From NCBI GenBank assembly GCA_034670405.1, contig JAXDDX010000048.1, forward strand, positions 1,736,001 through 1,800,000: DNA of 64,000 nucleotides, read 5' to 3'. A program made the position numbers and the translations under genes. Source of the stretch: Hoplostethus atlanticus. Lineage: Eukaryota > Chordata > Actinopteri > Trachichthyiformes > Trachichthyidae. The notes beneath the pieces are model-generated. The model saw only the letters and a list, made by a program, of their open reading frames with translations. It had not been told where the DNA came from and ran no database searches. This document shows positions 23,468 through 47,401 of the stretch, piece after piece. Each line of letters begins with the position of its first letter. The first letter of the stretch is position 1.

Positions 23468-24056
23468 GACTTTTTGGTGAATATACGGGGGCAACAATCC
23501 CCACCGACACAACACACACACACACACACATCAAATAAATCAAATCAAATCAAAGTATGACTTTAATCTATTTTGAGATATTACAAATTTAGTGAATTTC
23601 TGAATGAATTCCTGGTATTTGGTCTGCGGTCTCTCCCTTAAGATCAACAGCCCAATAGTTTTGTATCATGCTTTCATCATAAAGTTTACAAAAGCACACC
23701 AAAATCAGAAGCAGGTTCACACACCCACAGTTCACGGTTACAACTGAAAATAACACAAATTCAACACCATCCAGATGCCGCTTTATGATAGCCTCACACT
23801 TGGTTCGAGCACAAATTAATTTGGGCTCATACATCTTTCTTGTCAAACTTGCAGTGCAGTGTAGTTTTTTTTTTTTGACAGAGCCATGTTGGGTAGGCAG
23901 ATAGACAAAGTGCTTTTGACTTTGTAATAATAGACAATATACATATAATAATGTGTAATAATGTATTGTTAAGAGGACAGGGGACATTCAAGGGACATTT
24001 CCGGGGGCAATGCTAGCCGGGGACAAGAACAAACAATAGATAAACAATAGATACAT

Positions 24057-24165
24057 CTAAGCTACAGACGTTTTTATTGTTACAGTTCTAAAAACAATGT
24101 AGCCATGGATGCTAGCTACAGATGTTTCTATGGTTGCAGTTCTACAGTCTAGCCATGGAAACTGG
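24057..24165. repeat. Outlying copies of the 53-bp minisatellite
   Basis: Two units with the same core words (gctacagacgttt, acagttcta, gtagccatggatgctagc) as the array at 23271-23467, separated from it by about 590 bp. Confidence 0.75.
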
Positions 24166-24169
24166 AAAC

Positions 24170-25230
24170 AAACCAAATAAATTAATGTGAATGATCTGCA
24201 AGTCTAGATGTTGTCAAATCATTGTGCATACTAATACTAACACACAGTTTCAGTATCTTGTAATCTACACTGACTACACAAAATATCTTCCTAACATTGA
24301 GCTACAGTGCCTTTTACACAATCCACATTTGAATTGTCTCAAAGCCTAAAAATCCCCCTCTAACTTGTCTGCTGCTCTTAACCTATATCTCATCCTTCAC
24401 CAGTCAAATACACTGAATAACTGAAATCAATAAGTGATAACAGCTTTCACATGGATTCAGTCTGCTTCATGAAGACATTTTTAATATTTGTACAATATAT
24501 GTGATTAATGCTGTAATGTATTATGTTGTCAGGTACCTAACAGTGAGAAGCATGTAAGGATGTTACTGTTAAACCCTCCCTGATCTGTTGCTTAGTGCCA
24601 GACGTCAGAGCAGCTAATAACTGATATTATTCATGAACCTGCTCTAAGCCGTCCTACCAGGGGTTAGCCAATCAGTCGACTCAGAGCTGGTGAGATGTGC
24701 TGAACTCACCTCTGATTGGCTGGCAGCTCCTCTGGTGAGGGTGATGCATTGAGAGATCAGTGGAGGATTTCTGACTGAAACCTCTCCTGTGGAAATCCAT
24801 TGGCCCCAATACAGGATTTAAGGTCAAGGGGAGAAAGTAAAGGCTCTGTAATCTCATTTGAAGTGAAACTTTCACTAACCCACAACTGTCATTAATTGAA
24901 AGCTACACTAAATTGGGTATTCCTGGGGCCACCAAGCCAACTGGAGTTACTACATCAGGGTATCAAGTAAGCAGGTTTCAAACAGCTACCTGGAATTGAA
25001 TTTAAGACCAATTAAAAAAACAAAATAAAGATATATATTTGTGAAAATATAAATGGGCAGGCTAAGGAAAAGGACACCAGGAAATTAATTGTTAAGAGAC
25101 ACGAAACCCAACTGTGTTTAGTAAAGCAGATAGGATGCATATTGACATTGTAATGCTTTTAAAACCTTAAAGTTAGATCATTGAAGACTTTGACAGTTTT
25201 TAAGGACTTGCGGATATCCTGTATAGCTAA
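24170..25230. other. No gene recognised
   Basis: Unique-looking sequence downstream of hmgcr with no exon or repeat that I can support. Confidence 0.4.
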
Positions 25231-25237
25231 GCCTTAT

Positions 25238-25377
25238 TACATTACATTACAGTCATTTAGCAGACGCTTTTATCCAAAGCAACTTACAAAGGTGATAGTT
25301 GACACTTTGTGGGGACTGAACCCACGACCCTGAGACTGAGAGTCTCATGCTCTACCAACTGAGCGATCCGGGCTGGA
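25238..25377 (-). mobile_element. Lys-tRNA-like SINE with an L2 tail
   Basis: On the minus strand it starts with a tRNA-like head close to tRNA-Lys (gcccggatcgctcagttggt, box A; gggttcagtcc, box B) and ends with the L2 LINE 3' tail (ttggataaaagcgtctgcta, then tgtaa repeats). The anticodon-loop position reads ctctcag, so the anticodon is no longer Lys. A 6-bp target duplication ccttat flanks it (25232-25237 and 25378-25383). The shared tail implies mobilisation by L2 machinery, as known for other SINE/LINE pairs. Confidence 0.85.
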
Positions 25378-25650
25378 CCTTATCAATGATCTGTGAACGA
25401 ACCATGAACCAAGCCTATGTCATACCAATCCTATGCATGCATGTTTTCACATGCTACAGGCGTACATTGAACTGTGACACAGAATAAGTATAGGTGTAAA
25501 TAGTTGAGACATGATTCAACTGCTGAATGCTCACAAACCCCCTTTGCTATGAACCATGAAAGCCAATGGTGTACTGTTCACTGTGACATATATTCCAGCT
25601 CATGACAAAGCATTAATAAATACAATAGAGTCATTCAATGTAAAGTTGTG

Positions 25651-25656
25651 TTTATT
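25651..25656 (-). terminator. hmgcr: Candidate hmgcr polyadenylation signal
   Basis: Minus-strand aataaa about 1.35 kb past the hmgcr stop codon, giving a long 3'UTR of the size order seen in other vertebrates. Use is not demonstrable from sequence. Confidence 0.35.
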
Positions 25657-27007
25657 ACAAAATATATGCAAAAAATCAGTTTCAATTTTAACTATTTAGG
25701 CTACTGTTCAAACTTCACATTTGCCATCCCGTTGTGCATAAGAGACTTGCAATATCAATCAGTGAATGCATTTTTTCCCACAACTTATTTGTCATGAGCC
25801 AAGAGATGAGTTCAGCAAGTTACATGGGCATCAGCCATTTAAAGGCGCAACATGTATCATTTTTAAATATCAATATGTCATTGTCACTTTAATTGTGATA
25901 CCATGGTATAAGTACCGTAAGCAAATGAGATGATTGGTAGCCTCTATCTCACGCCAGTGGCATTGTTAGTGCTAGTGAGCCTCAAAATTAAGACCACATT
26001 TCCCATAAACCCTGTTGCTACCAATCCCCCCCTCCCCTCCCTGGTGTCTTCACTGAAGAGGATAAACATGTTGGAAATTATTTTTCCATCTTCTTTTCTC
26101 TCCTTCCTCCATCTGCCGTTGCCAGAAACTCTGAAAGCTTTAGCTTCCGTTAGCGCTGGAAGAACTGCGCCCTCTTCCTGTTTTGTGCCATAAAGCAATC
26201 CAGCAGATTTCCCTCCAAATCCAATGTAAAATGCAGTGTAGAGGCTGGTAGACTTCTAGTGAGGGTCTCATTTGTTTATGCCAATAATACTTATGTCTCA
26301 AAATTAATGAGCTAATGATATTGACATTTGAGGCCAAACTGGTTATTGTTTTCATTTATCCTCCCTTTTTTAAAAGATGGAAACAGTGATTTGTGTCAGC
26401 CCTTAGTTATATTTTCCACAACTATTTTCTACGTAGCGTTTTTCTGAAATTCCACGCACTGCCGTGCACATTCAACAAAGTCAAACATTCACATTTTAGG
26501 TATAACCATTTCTGTTAAGAGTGCTGCATTTGGCAATTAAAACAATTCAAACAAGAAAGCAAAATGTGTTATTTTTTCAGAAAATAATTCCTCTCAACGA
26601 AAAACCTCTGTTTCCCAATGAAGTGATAACATTCTTGAAAACAAACAAAAAAATATGCAACTCAATGGTGCTCATAGTCAGCTGCATGAAAAAAACAAAA
26701 ACAGAATATGAAATTACTCCCACAGAATAGTCTGATTGCATTATCCGACTGTGAATCCATTTCATTTCCAGCATTGGTCAAAAGACGCGCTTAAGTCTCT
26801 TTGAAAGCACTTGGAATAGCCATTAAATGAGGTCTGTTTGCAATGAGGAATGATAAAAATCCCTTTTATATACTGAATATGTTTGAATCTGTCCAGCACT
26901 GAAAGTCCCTGATCCCTTTTGTTATGCAGGAATATGACAGTGTGGAAGTAAATGTGTTTCCCGGTGAAACAACCCCACTAAGGCAGGGTCAGATACTCCG
27001 GAAGCTC

Positions 27008-37735
<10,728 letters not shown>

Positions 37736-38682
37736 GGAGCCGCAGAGCTGCCAGGGAACATAGAAGCGGTGTAAAGTGGTTGTAGTGGCGCTGATGTGCG
37801 AGAGTGGCGTTGTAACTAATGATGTAGTGGTAAATTAGATTAGATTAGATGGATGTACACAGTAACAACAAAAAGAAAGAGGGTAAACTATGACCTCCAA
37901 TCAATAATCATCATTAGATTAACAACATTAAACAACCACCAATATAAAAGAAATATCAATTCTACTCTCAGAAAAGCTTTCATTTCGTTTTTTTCCTTAA
38001 AAGGGCATTACATCATCTAAGACAGGTAACACAAGTCTTGTAGCACAAATTCTTACAGCACATCAAAGTCTGAGTTTTAGTATCTATTATCATATAGGCT
38101 TACGGCATTCATCATATAACGACGCACACATTAGTCATCAGGTGTGGCCCACATCGGAAACAATTTGTTTAGCAAATTTTAGTGTCCTGCTTTTTAAAAA
38201 TAAATATCTGTAATCAATCTCACGGCATGTATGTGTTAATATAAACTCGATTAACTGCTCTGTCTGGTCCCCTGTTTATTATGTAATACCCTGCCGCTTG
38301 GAGCTTAAGATGGGAACATACCAGGGAAGTAGTGGAGGGTTAACTCACCTAAACGCCACTTTTTATTAATTTAATTTAACACACTTTTAGGCTGACATGA
38401 ATCTGTATGAGATAAATTTATAATATGCATCCTAGTAGGTAACATCAGATTGATGACACTTAGATAGGGTTTTTAAGGGGGGAAAAGTGAAAATGATTTT
38501 TGTTGATATTGGTAGTTGTGATGATCACCGACTGGGGGGGTTTACCCATCTTTTATGTATCACTATGATATACTAATGTGACTTTTACTAAATGTGACTG
38601 ACAGACCTGGCGGAATAACTCAGACAAAACGCAGTGCACGTCTCAAAATTAAAATCAGGTTGATGAGATAGGAATTACTTAC

Positions 38683-38880
38683 TCAGAGGCGGTCAGAGAA
38701 ACGATAGCACCGACTGAGGTGTGAGAGTGTCCAGATTCCAGCGTCTCCTCGGTGTCAGTGGAGCCTACCAGCCTGAGCAGGGAGCGTACCGGTCTGAATG
38801 ACACAGTAGACTGCTACGAGCCCGGTCAGACTGACAGACTGAGCTGCTTCTGCTGCTGGAGCTGGATAGAACCATGGCAC
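38683..38880 (-). other. hmgcr: hmgcr 5'UTR exon 1
   Basis: A non-coding first exon inferred from a strong donor (ctga then gtaagt at 38682-38677) just upstream of the coding exon whose acceptor is at 37748-37749. The right end (transcription start) is approximate. The first intron is about 0.9 kb (37748-38682). Confidence 0.6.
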
Positions 38881-38899
38881 GCTTTTACATCGTCCGACA

Positions 38900-38985
38900 C
38901 ATCAGCCAATCACATTGCTCGCTTGCTTCACGAGCGCGATTACCACGCCCCGTTTCCTAGGCTACAGCGGTGATGGGGCGTGGCC
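38900..38985 (-). promoter_or_regulatory. hmgcr: hmgcr promoter with NF-Y and GC-box motifs
   Basis: The minus strand holds an inverted CCAAT box (attggctgat, 38901-38910), two GC-box-like words (ggggcgtgg at 38943-38951 and cacgcccc at 38975-38982) and atcaccgc (38967-38974). The last resembles half of a sterol response element. NF-Y plus Sp1 next to SREBP sites is the known plan of sterol-regulated promoters; the SRE call is an inference. The area is CpG-enriched relative to its surroundings. Confidence 0.5.
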
Positions 38986-39300
38986 AGGATGAGGACGCGT
39001 GATCTCACCACTATAATAAAGAGCTCAGTTCACTGGTCCTAGTAGGACATAAAAAGGATAAGGGTTAACGTCACAACACATGTATTGGTATTTGAATTTA
39101 AATGTACTGAACTAATCAATATAAACCAATAATCAGCGAAGAAAGTAATAATAATAAAATAATTCTTTGTTCTGATCTATAGTCATGATTGAGAGTCTAC
39201 ATTTTGCAGTACCTTGGTGGTAGTTCAACTAAATTCAAACGTGGATAATGTTAGTTCATTGCTTTTTTTGTCATTCTGAGGCAATCACGCTGCCTCCACT
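38986..39300. other. Divergent intergenic spacer, left part
   Basis: AT-rich sequence between the hmgcr promoter and the first intergenic repeat. No exon was seen. Confidence 0.4.
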
Positions 39301-39302
39301 TC

Positions 39303-39640
39303 ATCACATTAAATCAAACTTTATTTATATAGCACTTTTCGTGCAGGCTCTGCAATACAAAGCGCTTTTCAAATTAAAAGAAAGAAAGCATCAGGAATCG
39401 GAGACAATAGTGAGGTATAGAAAGACAATAAGACATAAATGAGAATGAGACAATAAAAAAGATAATAATGAGAAGAAAATAATAATAATACAAATAAAAC
39501 AAAAAATAAAAGCACCCTTATGTAAATGCCAGGCTAAAAAGGTATATTTTAAGATGTTTAAAAACGTGCACAGACTGTGTTGACCTCAGATCCTCAGGCA
39601 GGCTATTTGCACAGGAGCTGCAGCATTTTGAACTAGCTTC
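39303..39640 (-). repeat. Retroposon tail-like repeat between hmgcr and ankrd31
   Basis: On the minus strand it ends with gaaaagtgctatataaataa then gtttgattt, a 3' terminus shared by many fish LINE/SINE copies, preceded by A-rich low-complexity sequence (aataataat runs). The clade could not be assigned. Confidence 0.5.
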
Positions 39641-40018
39641 AGCTTTCTTAAAGATTTCACTGCCTTTGTGTTTAAGTAGTTTCTTTGCTCATTTAGTCAC
39701 TCATACTAAAGAAAAAACAACTAGTCCAACCTAAACTTTTTCTGTCATTGTTTAAACATTTAAACTTTGGTTTAAATTTTTTTTCTTGATTTGTTGCTCC
39801 TTTCTAAGGGTTAGAAGCTTGGTGATACTGTATTAAGTCAGATGCATTGGACTGTGGGTGTCCAATAACATATTTTGCCAGAGTTTCTTGTGGCGCCCCT
39901 GACTGGTGGAAAAAGGGGATGCCATCCACATTCATCCTCTTATTATCCCCAGCAGATGAAACTAGACACGAGGGCAGTTATATTTTTTGAAATTCAACTG
40001 TTATACATGTATGACACA

Positions 40019-40434
40019 GCTTTTCTCTGTCCTGGCCCCGCAGTGGTGGAATGAACTCCCCACTGATGTCAGGACAGAAGAGTCGCTGCCCATCTTTCGC
40101 CGCAGGCTGAAAACCCACCTCTTCAAGAAACACTACCCTGACCCTTCCTCTTAGCACTTGCCTATTTGTCTTCACTTACTTGTCTGAGCTCTTGTTTATT
40201 AGCTCTTGTTTATTTGATTTACTTATTTGTCTCATTTGTGTAATTAAAAAGTAGGTAGCTAACTTATTGCACTTTTACCTTAGCACTGGTTATGCTCTTA
40301 GATGCTTGTTTAGGAAGGAAATGCACTTACGATTTCTGGTAACTAGTAGTTCTCTTGCCTACCTATGTTGAATGCACTTATTGTAAGTCACTTTGGATAA
40401 AAGCATCTGCAAATGACTGTAATGTAATGTATAT
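40019..40434 (+). mobile_element. L2 3' end with the last coding exon remnant
   Basis: Plus-strand L2 carrying the final ORF codons (tggccccgcagtggtggaat; protein LAPQWWNELPTDVR-like, then RRRLKTHLFKKHYPDPSS), the 3'UTR repeats and the tail with tggataaaagcatctgcaaa and tgtaa repeats. It is 5'-truncated at about 40019, as expected of incomplete reverse transcription. Confidence 0.88.
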
Positions 40435-41058
40435 ACATATATGGCTATATCTATAATACACAGTGTTGTGGAAGCTAGTTAGAAAGTCTAGTTACTTCAC
40501 ACTGGAAGAAGTTGAAAGCTACTCTCAAGAAAAATATAGGTTTAATAACTATGTTATTAAGAAAAGGTAGTTCAAACTACTTTGTAAGAAATGATGTCTG
40601 CATCTGCAATGTCATATAATACAAAATCACATGACTGTAAAAACAAAATAATATGTTAACAAAACATATAGCTTAAAATAAAGTACAGGGAATGCTGCCT
40701 GTGTTTCTAACGGTCGCTCTGACAGCTGCCTCAGTCAAACAACCAAATGGCTTCATCACAATGTTAACTTTCTGTTGGATTTAATGTCCATGTAGGAAAT
40801 GTCATGGAAGGAATGGAAGAATAAAGAAATGGAACAGGAGGCTGAATCAAGACATGAAAGAGAATGCTCTTTTCTGGTTTGTAATACTTGATTCCTATGC
40901 GTTTCCTATCATTTATAGACCCACATCTTTATAACAGGTGTCTAAATGTGGAAGAATTGATGTATCATGTGTTGATTTTTGTATCCTTAGTGCAGCTTTT
41001 AGGTGTGACATGATTAAGGTGTGCATGTGTGCAAGTGTCTTGTGTTCTGGTTTAGAAG

Positions 41059-41091
41059 TTCATACATGACACGGTCCGTGTCATGTATGAA
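41059..41091. repeat. Perfect 16-bp inverted repeat (hairpin)
   Basis: ttcatacatgacacgg (41059-41074), one base, then its exact reverse complement (41076-41091). It would form a 16-bp stem with essentially no loop, or a cruciform. It lies about 470 bp upstream of the ankrd31 start codon and matches no repeat I recognise. Confidence 0.9.
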
Positions 41092-41562
41092 TAGGTCAGG
41101 ATTCATAAACCATACTGGAAGGCCTGTCCCATGAGGGACACTGGAGAGCCCTTGCCCAAGACACTTTCACACAGCACACATTGTTCAGACTAAACTATTA
41201 GAATAACCTTGCAGATGTTTAGAAACTACCCCCCCCCCCCCGCCTGTTTTGCCCTAGCTTCATAATCTCTGTTCAGAGGTGGATACCCTATCTTGTGTGT
41301 GTACCTCTCTCCTGAGCGTTCAGTATTTTGTGTGAATAAATCTACTCAAATAATTCATGACTCTAAGACTCTTTGTCAATTGATGAATTTATTCAACACT
41401 AAATATGAATAGAAACAAGTTGCTAACTATCAATGTATGTGATTTGAATTCAAAGTCACTGTGGCAGTACCCAGTGAAATGCGCCATTTTCTTTCGCGTC
41501 ACTTTTTGTTATATGTTACTAAAATTAATAGACGTTTATTAAACATTAGCAAGCGGTCAGAT

Positions 41563-44500
41563 ATGGCTGCACCTCCGGATCCTGACACTGATTCATTTGT
41601 GGATGATTCTGAAGAAGAGGACAGGGCTGGAGAGGGCGGCCATGATCAGCTTTATTTGGACAGGTAATGTTCGCTTGCCAATGTCACTTCACTCACTGTT
41701 TTAACTTGAGATATGAAGTTACTGACTTAACTTACTTCCAGTCCTTGCGCTAGCTAGGTTGAGCTAATCAAGTCAGAAGAAAGAAAACGCCAACAGTTAA
41801 ATACTAGTTAACTAATTAGTTAGTCCCTTCCCTTTTACATCATCAGTACTGTGAAAAAACATCTCCGACCAATTAGATGACGTTATAGCAAAGACGACAA
41901 GCTCAGCTGCTAACAACAAGAACAACACAAATTAAGTAAATTAGCTCAACTAATACTAAAGTTAGTAAATTAGTATACATTATGTTCACACAATGAAGCA
42001 AAGCAAAGCTTGGTAAGTTGCTCAAAGTTAGCAAATTTTATAGACTTATAGACTTTATAGACATTAGTGATTAAATAGGCTCATATTCTTACAGTACAGT
42101 AATATTAATAAATGTGCTAACTTAGCTGATAGCTAGCTAACCGCGTATCCATCTATCCATCGTTTTAAGCTTTTAATGGTCGTTAACTTAAAGGGATAGC
42201 CGTAACATTTTTAATGTTATGTTATTTTCTTTACCTGAAACTTTTCATATTGTTGGAAAATGTTTCTAGTATTTTTTGTCCTTAACCTTTTCCAAAATTG
42301 CTTGTTAGCATTCCAATTTAGGGGCAGAACTAGCTACAAACCTCTGCAAAGCAAGTGCCTAGGGAGGAAAAATAATCAACATTTTAAAATATTGAGGAAT
42401 ATCCTTTCAAGTGGCTGGGGACATTGCAAGCGACCTTGAATGCAATATTCTAGTGGTTTCTTTGCCTTACAGTAGTAATAGCTGTACAGACATTTGTACC
42501 TACTGCCAATACTAAATGAATAGGAATCATAAATGATATTATATGTTTTATAATTCTTTGTTTTTCAAATATAACAAAAGGAATTATCCTTTAACTACTG
42601 CACTATCTTGGGCACAAACTGATAGGAAAAATTAAGCTTGGTTCGGTTTTGACATTGGCGATGACATTTTTTCTGACATTTCCTTTTTCTGAATCTGTCA
42701 TGTAGATTGTTGCTTGTCCCCTCCAAGACCTGCAAATACCCTACTGACCCCAGAAAAGATGGTAAAGAATGTTGTTTTGGGATTGTTGGTTTGCCTTTAC
42801 AAAGTGCTAGCACAGTCAAAATCGATGAGAGATTGTAGTATGGTAGGGTAGCATAGACCATACAGGTGGGAACTAACATGAATTATCCTCTCTGCTTTCC
42901 AGTGCGGTCTCCAGAAATAGGTTTTACACCAGCGAAGGTAACTACTTAACAAAGTTCTCGCACAGCTCCTTCTCTTGAAGTGATGTTATCATCTACTGTG
43001 TTTTTCAAAGCATAAAATAACTATATATATTTGTCTTCAGATCAGAGACAAACCTGAGATATTATCAAGGTTGGTTATACATAACATAACAAATAGGAAT
43101 TATGTCATCTTGCAAGTTGCAGACTATACCAAGCAGAATGTACCACTTTTCATTTTATCCTAGACTAACTACACATGAAGCTGACAGTAGTTCCCCACCA
43201 GAAGATGATGGTGTGTTCAGTTTTGTTTCTATTTGATTTGATTTGATTTGATTTCATTTAATTTCATGTTACCACTCAGCAGCTTAAGGGTTCATAGCAA
43301 ACCTTTTTTAAGTATGTGCTGCCATCTAGTGGTGTAAAACAGACCTTTTAACTCAAGTGTTCAGTATCAGAGAACAGGACTTCAGTTTATAGAAATATAG
43401 TTAATTGGTGGAACTGTCTCTGGTTTGAATTCAAATCAGTGTTTACATGTGTTCATCCTTTAAACTCAGGAGGACCATCTCAGCCTGATGCTGGGAAGGA
43501 GAGAAGAAGCTCTGGTAGAGTGAAACCAGCTATAGCCCAAGAAGGTGATGACCATTTACAAATGAGTAGCAGCACTGGGCCCAGAGGTCAAAGTCAGCAG
43601 TTCAAATCCCAAGGACTGCCACCAAGCAGCGCAGTGGGACTACATCAGAATACCAAGAATTTGAGGAAAAGGAGCATGACTACTGACGCTAGGTTTGGGC
43701 TTGTGATTGTTGTTCCACTAACTATGCATGTTGGTTTTTACAGTTAACAGCTGCCTGCACAATGGCTTAAGACATTGGTTGTATGAAAGAATGATAGATT
43801 AAAACCCTTACAAATGTATAATAGAATACACACAAATTAAATGGCTGGACTAAACCAGGAACAAAATGAACAGGCTTTTAAACATGTTTGACTGTTTTTC
43901 CATGTTTAGCCCACAATGAAGTGATAACATCCTGCACTGATGTCTCAGTTTTCCAGGTGCATTAGTAAAGGAAGGGCAAGCCAAGGCAGAAGAAACTGGA
44001 CCAGCAGTGATACCGAGACAGAGCACTCAGACACAGGACAGTAAGGAAGCCTCTATTACTAACAGAGCAGCTACACTGAAAGGTAGGAACAACAAAAAAA
44101 CTGAACTGAGTAACTACAAAGGGCACAGGCTTAAAGGAAACTGTTGTATCATCAATTTGTGATGTTCATTGCAGTGTATTTTGATGTACCAGGTGTACAA
44201 TGCCACTGACCAGAGCTCTGGGCCAGCACATATTGTTTTTTTAGTGGCCTGCTTGGCCAGTGATTAAAATATATATTTTGTTTGACGTGACATGATATGA
44301 CAGAATGAATATCTTCGCTATCTTCGTAAACTGTGTGTGTGTGTGTTTCAAGATTCAAGAAGTTTATTTGTCACATACACACACGAGGTGTGCAGTGAAA
44401 TGTAAAGTGGCAATGCTCAGCAGAAATGTGCAAAGGGCAAAATAACAGGTTCACACTATTTACAATAAAAAAAAAACCACAATATTTACAATGTCACAGT

Positions 44501-47401
44501 AAGAGCTCTATATAAAAAACAACACAATATTTACAATAAGAGCACTTTATAAAAATATAGTAAAAAAGGGGAAATTGTATGTAAATAATATAAATTATAA
44601 ATTATGTGTAGTCTTTACCTAAGTGTGTGTGTGCATAAGAGGGGCAGTGTGTGTGTCTTGGTGGGGGCCCTGGTGAGGTCAGAGTTCACAGTCCTGATGG
44701 CCTGAGGAAAGAAACTCCGTCTCAGTCTCTCTGTTTTGGCAGCGTGACTACGGAGGCGCTTGCCTGACCGCAGCAGCTGAAACAGTCCGTTGTTGGGGTG
44801 GTGAGGATCCTTCATGATCCTGCAGGCTCTGGTTCTGCACCTCCTGGTGTATAAGTCCTGCAGGGTGGGGAGTGTAGTTCCAATAGTACGTTCAGCCGAA
44901 CGCACTACTCTCTGCAGAGCCTTCCTGTCCTGAGCGGAGCTGTTGCCAAACCAGGCAGTGATGCTTCCTGTCAGGATGCTCTCTACAGCTCCAGAGTAGA
45001 AGGACTGAAGGATCCTCCGGGAGACTTTAAATTTCCTCAGTTGCCTGAGGTGGTAAAGGCGCTGCCTTGCCTTTCTCACCAGAGTGTCTGTGTGTATTGT
45101 CCATGTCAGATCTTCTGTGATGTGGACTCCCAGGTATTTATACCTGCTCACCCTCTCCACAGTAGTCCCATTAATCCCCAGTGGTGCGTACGTCCTCTGT
45201 TGTTGTGTCCTCCTAAAGTCCACAATCAGCTCCTTAGTTTTGGTGACATTCAAGAGGAGGCTGTTGTCCTGGCACCAGAGTGACAGATCAGCAACTTCCT
45301 CCAGGTAGGCCTTCTCGTCGTTGTCGGAGATCAGGCCCACCACCACTGTGTCATCCGCAAACTTAATGATGGAGTTGGAGCTGAACCTGGCCACACAGTC
45401 ATGTGTGTACAGGGAGTACAGTAGAGGGCTGAGGACGCAACCCTGGGGGGATCCTGTGTTCAGGGTGAGGGGGTTGGAGGTGTGTCTACCCACCCTGACC
45501 ACCTGGGGCCTGGCGGTCAGGAAGTCCAGGATCCAGGCACACAGGGGGGTGTTCAGTCCCAGCTCAATCAACTTGCCAGCCAGTCTGGTGGGGACTATGG
45601 TATTGAAAGCTGAACTATAATCAATGAACAGCAGTCTCACATAGCCCCCCTTCCGGCTGTCCAGATGAGAGAGTGTGGTGTGCAGTACCTGGGAGACAGC
45701 ATCATCCGTGGATCTGTTGGGACGATAAGCAAACTGCAGCGGGTCCATGGAGCAAGGGAGGAAGGCGCAGATGTAATCCTTTATCAGCCTCTCGAAGCAT
45801 TTCATGACCACCGAGGTGAGGGCCACCGGTCGATAGTCATTCAAGCATGCTGGAGAAGCATTCTTGGGCACAGGGACAATAGTGGATCTCTTGAAGCAGG
45901 CGGGGACCACAGACTCAGCCAGGGAGATGTTGAATATAGTGGTGAACACTGGAGCTAGCTGATTAGCACAGGTCTTCAGTACTCGCCCAGATATGCCATC
46001 CGGACCAGCAGCTTTCCTGGTGTTCACCCTCGTCAGAGCCCTCCTCACACTGTGCTCAGTCACAGAGAGTGTGTGTTCATCCCCAGCGGTAGAACTCACT
46101 CCGGCTGCGCTAACGGTGATGATGTTAGCCGGCGAGCTAGCACTGTTGTTGCTAGCCTCAAACCGTGCATAAAATGAGTTCAGGTCCTCCGCTAGGGATG
46201 CGTCGGCACTCACAATTGCGGGGGGTCTGCCCTGGTAGTCCGTTATAGTCCGTAGCCCCTGCCATAGGCGTCTGGTGTCGCGCTGCTCCATCTGCGACTC
46301 CACTCTGTCCCTATACCTCCTCTTGGCCTCCTTCACCACCCTTCTCAGTCCATAGGACGCTGCCTTGTGCTCGTCCATGTTGCCGGATACAAGACCGGAG
46401 TTATAGGCAGCAGTGCGGGCGTTCAAAGCGTCGCGGATGGATCTATCAACCCACGGTTTTTGGTTAGGAAAGGACCTAACTTTTACCGTGGGGACGATGG
46501 TGTCCACTAGCGTTGCTATGAAGCTCGTTACTACTTCCGTAAACTCGCTGACGTCCCTGGAACTGGATTGGAACATGTCCCAGTCGACGTCACGCAGAGC
46601 GTCCTGTAGCTCAGCCTCTGATTGGTCAGACCACCGCTTTACGTCCCTCGTCACTACCGCTTCCCGTGCTATCCTTTGTTTATACTCCGGTAGCAGGAAA
46701 ATGGCGGCATGGTCTGATTTGCCGAACGGAGGGAGAGAGACAGCCTTGTAGCCTCTCTTGAACGGCGTATAGCAGTGGTCCAACGTTCTTTCCCCTCCGG
46801 TAGCACACGTAATGTGCTGATGAAAGTTCGGCATGACTTTTTTTAGGTTCGCCCTATTAAAGTCCCCAGCCACCACCATAGCCGCGTCGGGATGCTTGTT
46901 CTGATGCCGACATAACACATCATGTAGGTCCGATAGTGCTACGTCGGTGTCCGCTTGTGGTGGTATGTAGACGGCTGTGGTGATGACCGAGCTGAACTCC
47001 CGGGGAAGGTAGAATGGACGGCATGAGATCGTCAGATGTTCCAGGTTCGACGAGCAGGAACGAGAAAGAGTCTTAATGTCCTTGGGGTTGCACCACTTGT
47101 TGTTGGTCATGAAGCAAACCCCTCCACCCTTAGATTTGCCAGACTCTTCCGTTCTATCCGCACGGAAAACAGAGAAGGACTCGGCTGGGCATATGACTCG
47201 ATCCGGCACCAGCGGGGTCAGCCATGTTTCCGTCAGACAAAGGATGTTACAATCCCTCATGTCCCGTTGGAATCTAATCCTCGCCCTAACATCATCCAGT
47301 TTATTATCCAGAGACTGGACGTTAGCAAGAAGGATGCTGGGCAGAGGTGGACGGTGGGCTTGAACTCTCAGTCTGTTCCGAATTCCGCTCCGTTTTCCCC
47401 G

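Noticed and set aside
25310..25375. Functional tRNA gene
   Set aside because: The anticodon loop is altered, the acceptor stem does not close, and the L2 tail and target duplication mark it as a SINE.
43957..44040. ankrd31 exon starting at the second acceptor (ttttccag)
   Set aside because: That choice forces a different frame with an early stop. The upstream acceptor at 43948 keeps a longer frame with consistent phase.
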